Positions 60,401 to 64,000 of a stretch of 64,000 nucleotides of DNA are shown piece after piece. The translations under genes were made by a program, and so were the position numbers. Every line of letters begins with the position of its first letter. The stretch's first letter is position 1. Under the pieces are notes generated by a model, which did no database searches, was not told the origin of the DNA, and saw only the letters and a program-made list of their open reading frames with translations. The DNA is from Pomacea canaliculata (taxonomy: Eukaryota > Mollusca > Gastropoda > Architaenioglossa > Ampullariidae), in NCBI RefSeq assembly GCF_003073045.1, contig NC_037594.1:26170927-26234926 (forward strand), written 5' to 3'.

Positions 60401-62043
60401 TGTTGCATGTTAGTGGTGTGAGAAATCCACCTTTCTCAAGTGAAGGCAGCTGAAGGAAAAGAGAGAGATGCGAGAGAGGGCGAGAAAGAGAGAAAGGAGG
60501 GGACAGAGAGGGGAAACACTTTGATAGAAACAAATGCAAACTTTTACACGGTATAGGACCATGGGTGTTGATATTATGATGCAATCAAATAGAATAAAAC
60601 AAAGTCCTGCAGGTGTTGATGAGTTAAAGCCGAGGATAGTGCAGAAATTTCCCAGGTATAGCCGAGGTCCTTCCAGATCGACAACTCTTACATACTATGC
60701 AGGTATTCACGATTAGTCCTACAGGTGTTGCAGACATGTCGCGACAACCCCGAGGTGCTAACGGTCCTGTAGGTATTTACAAAGTCGAGGGAATCGAAGG
60801 ATAACGCTCTCTTCCTTCCTCGCGCCTCTACCTGGCGCTGAACTCTGACCCCCTTCTCGCACCTGAGAAAACAGCCCGTGACGAGGACCCGAGCGTGGGA
60901 TTGCCAGGGGCTGCCGGCCCTTGGTCGGGTCCACTAATTCCTGCCTGTGCGCAGCCTGGGCTCAATCATGGCCGCCCACCCGGCCCCGAGACCCTCAAAA
61001 TGTCAGCTGGGCGGGAATGCGCTCGTGCACGAGGTGTGACGTTCCGCGCGGAAAAGAGTGACGTGCCGATGCGAGAAGCAGTGACGTTCCGTGACACGGG
61101 ATTCCGCGCAGCGCCGCATAGCTGAGAGAGTTGTCCCTACATGAGGAGGCATAGCTTCCGTGGCGCTGGTGCGGTGAACTCGAGGTAAGCCATTGTCTAG
61201 ACAACAAGAGAAAACAGTGATGGAGGGAGGAGTGGGCAGGGAGGGGTAGGGGAGGAGGATGCTTACCTGTGCTCCTAGCAACGCTAACTGTAGTTGCTTC
61301 CTTAGCTGTGCAAGGTGTAGCTGGGCGCTCGTGCTTTTTTTAAATTTTATTTTTAATGTCCGGGTACATTTTGGCATGCGCAGGGTTGGTGTTCCTTCCA
61401 CCGACTGACCAGTCCTGATGGAGCCCCTGGTGAGTCAGTGCAAGTCTCACCTTATTTGGTTTCGAACACACCGGGATAAAAGTATGGGAGGTTCCCAGCT
61501 GTTTCTAGCCGGTGGTCCAGAAGGTTTATTGCAAAACACACAAATAAACACACACATGAACGTATGCACGCAGTCATACATATTTTCTTTTTGTCCGACA
61601 CACACAGCCATCTATATTGCCCTCCCCCCAAACGCACACATGCGCTTCTCATCCTGAGCTAGATTGCTCACACACACATACACATCCATCTCTATTCCTC
61701 TCTCTCTCTCACACACACACACACAGACACACAAACACACACAGACACAGACACACAATGGCGAGCAACTAGAGACTCGGCAGTTACTTGTACTTTATTT
61801 CACGTACGTCACATGAAGCTTCATTAAAGTGTACGAGGGCTAGTCCAGTACGTCTGTATTCCTTGCTGCATTTCTAACCTTTTATCTGTAGCTTTGTATT
61901 TTGTTTTCTTTTACTTCTGTGCTCTCTCTCTCTCTGTATTTCGTCCGACATAGAGCTAGATTCACACAGTAAAATTCACTCCGCGCAATGAAAGTAACTC
62001 ACGATGACTGCAGCACAACTTGTGAAAGGCGGGACTTGACCAC
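48466..62043. other. Gene-poor region right of twist, part 2
   Basis: About 13.5 kb without a gene I can support. Contents: GACG/GACA tetramers at 49205-49245, poly(A) at 50289-50313, TG repeats at 52128-52170 and 52368-52404, purine-rich DNA at 56320-56460, GT/GA repeats at 59349-59405, and CA repeats at 61697-61757. The longest frame (57089-57742, 217 codons) has Cys/Leu/Ser-rich composition with no domain. A possible tiny first exon at 51357 is listed among the findings. Confidence 0.45.
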
Positions 62044-62296
62044 CATTACCTCCCTTTATAATTCAGCTAGCCATTACCTCCCTTGATAAATCAGGTAGCC
62101 ATTACCTCCCTTGATAAATCAGGTAGCCATTACCTCCCTTGATAAATCAGGTAGCCATTACCTCCCTTGATAAATCAGGTAGCCATTACCTCCCTTGATA
62201 AATCAGGTAGCCATTACCTCCCTTGATAAATCAGTTAGCCATTACCTCCTTGATAAATCAGGTGGCCATTACCTCCCTTGATAAATCAGGTGGCCA
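62044..62296. repeat. 28-bp minisatellite containing TTACCTCCCTT
   Basis: Nine head-to-tail copies of ATTACCTCCCTTGATAAATC plus AGGTAGCC, period 28 bp, nearly identical. The first copy differs after TCCCTT and the eighth lacks one C. On the minus strand the core is AAGGGAGGTAAT, as in the intron repeat of gene B. Confidence 0.95.
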
Positions 62297-64000
62297 CTAC
62301 TGAGAAGTAACTGTTTTGTGGGCGAGAAGAGGTTTCCCAGCCCTAGACCACAAAGCGATTTTTTTTCCCAAATGAAAATTGTAAAGAGACCTTATCTGAG
62401 CATCTTGATTCGACAGAAAAAAAAAAAAAATTGAGATAGATGTGGATGTACAACGAAGACCAAGGCGTGAAATTCCCAAGCATCAAGGGCTTAAATCACA
62501 GCATACGTAGAACATATCCTAAGAAAAATATGGAGTTACAAAAAGTAAATTCTGTAAGTGATAACAACCGAGGGCAAGGACTCAGATAGCAAGGGTGAGA
62601 CTGGAAGACAAGCAGACGACAGCAATGTGCCAGTCAGCCCTTGGTGATGGCCTCTACTTGTCGACCCCACCTCCTCCCACCCCAGTCAGTCTCGATCCGG
62701 TTTTGCTGCAGCATCTACGTCAGACCTCATCTTGCTGGAAGTCTTTGAATCATTCACAACGGTTATCCCCTGTCGTCTGTTTACACAAACCACGCTGACA
62801 CTGCCACACAGGTATTCGCAGGGACCTCGGCCGGAAGGCAGCAAAACATGCTAGACATTAGTAACAATATTGCTCGCTATCGAAACATTTGTTTCTGGTC
62901 ACCGATGCCCGCTGGGACCGGGGGTAGGGGGTGGAGAAAGAGGGCCTCGCAAACAATACGAGACTTGGGTGAGACTTGGCCGAGAGCGACGATTGGCGGG
63001 GGCTGGGCCGCATTATCTGCCCTGCGCTATGACCATGTGGGTAAACAGGGCGCCGGCTGCCAGCTTTTTACTCTTCACAATCGGGGCAAGCGGAGTCGGG
63101 GTGCACGTGCAATGCTATACTGCTCGAAAAAAAAAAATGAAGGGGTGGGACTCAAAGTCACCTTTCACCTCTCTTTTTCTTTCCGTCACTCACTCTCTTC
63201 TTTGTCGATGTAACTGGTTGTCTCCATGCAAACTTCCTTACTAGTGAGATTTTCACACCACAACACTGTTAACTGTCTTTCTCTGGTTTCTTAACGACTG
63301 AGAAATAGTCCATTGTGACTTCAGCAAATAATATATTAGTAAATATTATGGGGAAAAAGTCCAGTATAATATGCTGTGACAAAATATCATTTTCATACTC
63401 TCTAGGAAACTAATGAGATTCTTGTATGAAAACTCTCTTCCAACTCCAAACAGAGGCTATGTGAATAAATATCTAGAATATGATCTTTATACTGCATCCC
63501 CAGCATTATTGTCACATTTTCAATGGAAAAAATTCTAAAGAAGAACCGCAAGATAATTAAATCATTGCAGTATTAATTTGTTGCTAGAAATAATTGTCAT
63601 CCCCAGATCACGTGACAATCAGTGCTACATAATTGTTTTACAATTCCTTCCTCGGCATAAATACGAGGAGTATATGATAGGCGCTGTCTTCGCTCACAAG
63701 CCGTGGAGAAGTTTTGTTTCTCTGGCATTTTTAGCGGGAATGAATCAAAGGTTTATCCCTAGTCCCTGATTTCAACAGCAACCATCATAGCATGCTCGCA
63801 GGTGATGTACAACCCAGCACTGTCATGTGACCGGAAGACTCCTTTACCTGAAACTCTTTATCACCCTTGATTAGACTCAGCTTTGAACTCAATCATTGAA
63901 TATTTTATGCTTTCGGTAATTATTTCGTGAGATGATAATGAAATGTCTGTAATAGAGTTTAATCCATCTGGATGAGATCACAATTTCTCAATGGCGCAAC
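62297..64000. other. Unique DNA to the end of the window
   Basis: No supported gene. Frames at 62848-63244 overlap on the same strand, are about 120 codons long and have no recognisable domain. Confidence 0.45.

Overview
The window is nuclear DNA from an animal, most likely a mollusc and probably a gastropod. Evidence for an animal: genes split by GT-AG introns, secreted proteins with von Willebrand factor type C (VWC) domains, a complete twist gene with the animal-specific WR motif, AATAAA poly(A) signals, large gene-poor flanks and abundant simple repeats. The mollusc assignment is inference, from the twist sequence and the recurrent AAGGGAGGTAA motif that I associate with gastropod genomes. 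I could not check the species. Some apparent reading frames here begin at GTG or TTG; I moved those starts to the first real ATG.

Left part (about 0.2-16.7 kb): a tandem array of four plus-strand genes for small secreted Cys-rich proteins: A (232-1632), B (5390-7822), C (10125-11902) and D (14672-16053). Every coding intron is in phase 1. Most donors sit directly after the last residues of a VWC domain (Cys-Pro-Asn-Gly, DNA AACG|GTCAGT). In A-C, the exon after a complete or partial VWC unit starts with a second Cys-bearing module (GxNC..xTGxI..DGxxCxCP). B and C carry complete ten-Cys VWC domains; A and D carry only C-terminal halves. B has mucin-like Thr/Pro repeats, and D has an acidic/His-rich linker. 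By comparison within the family, B has a net +2 (or -1) shift in its signal-peptide region, apparently rescued by an upstream ATG. D has one extra base that makes a stop codon just before the family donor.

Middle (33.5-35.4 kb): twist on the minus strand, with one coding exon (301 codons). A strong splice donor lies 72 nt past the stop, suggesting a 3'UTR intron as in vertebrate TWIST1. A TATA box lies upstream. About 17 kb on the left and 28 kb on the right hold no gene I can support, which suits a developmental regulator with extended cis-regulatory DNA.

Repeats: three copies of a dispersed element (2889-3264 minus, 11262-11622 plus, 48185-48465 plus) carry the start of a frameshifted THAP domain behind a promoter-like block and several TGACGTCA palindromes. 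Other repeats include a telomere-like composite array (41.43-41.77 kb), 28-, 41- and 53-bp minisatellites, an intronic minisatellite rich in splice-donor-like GAGGTAAG, and many microsatellites. I found no rRNA, convincing tRNA, CRISPR array or intact transposase.
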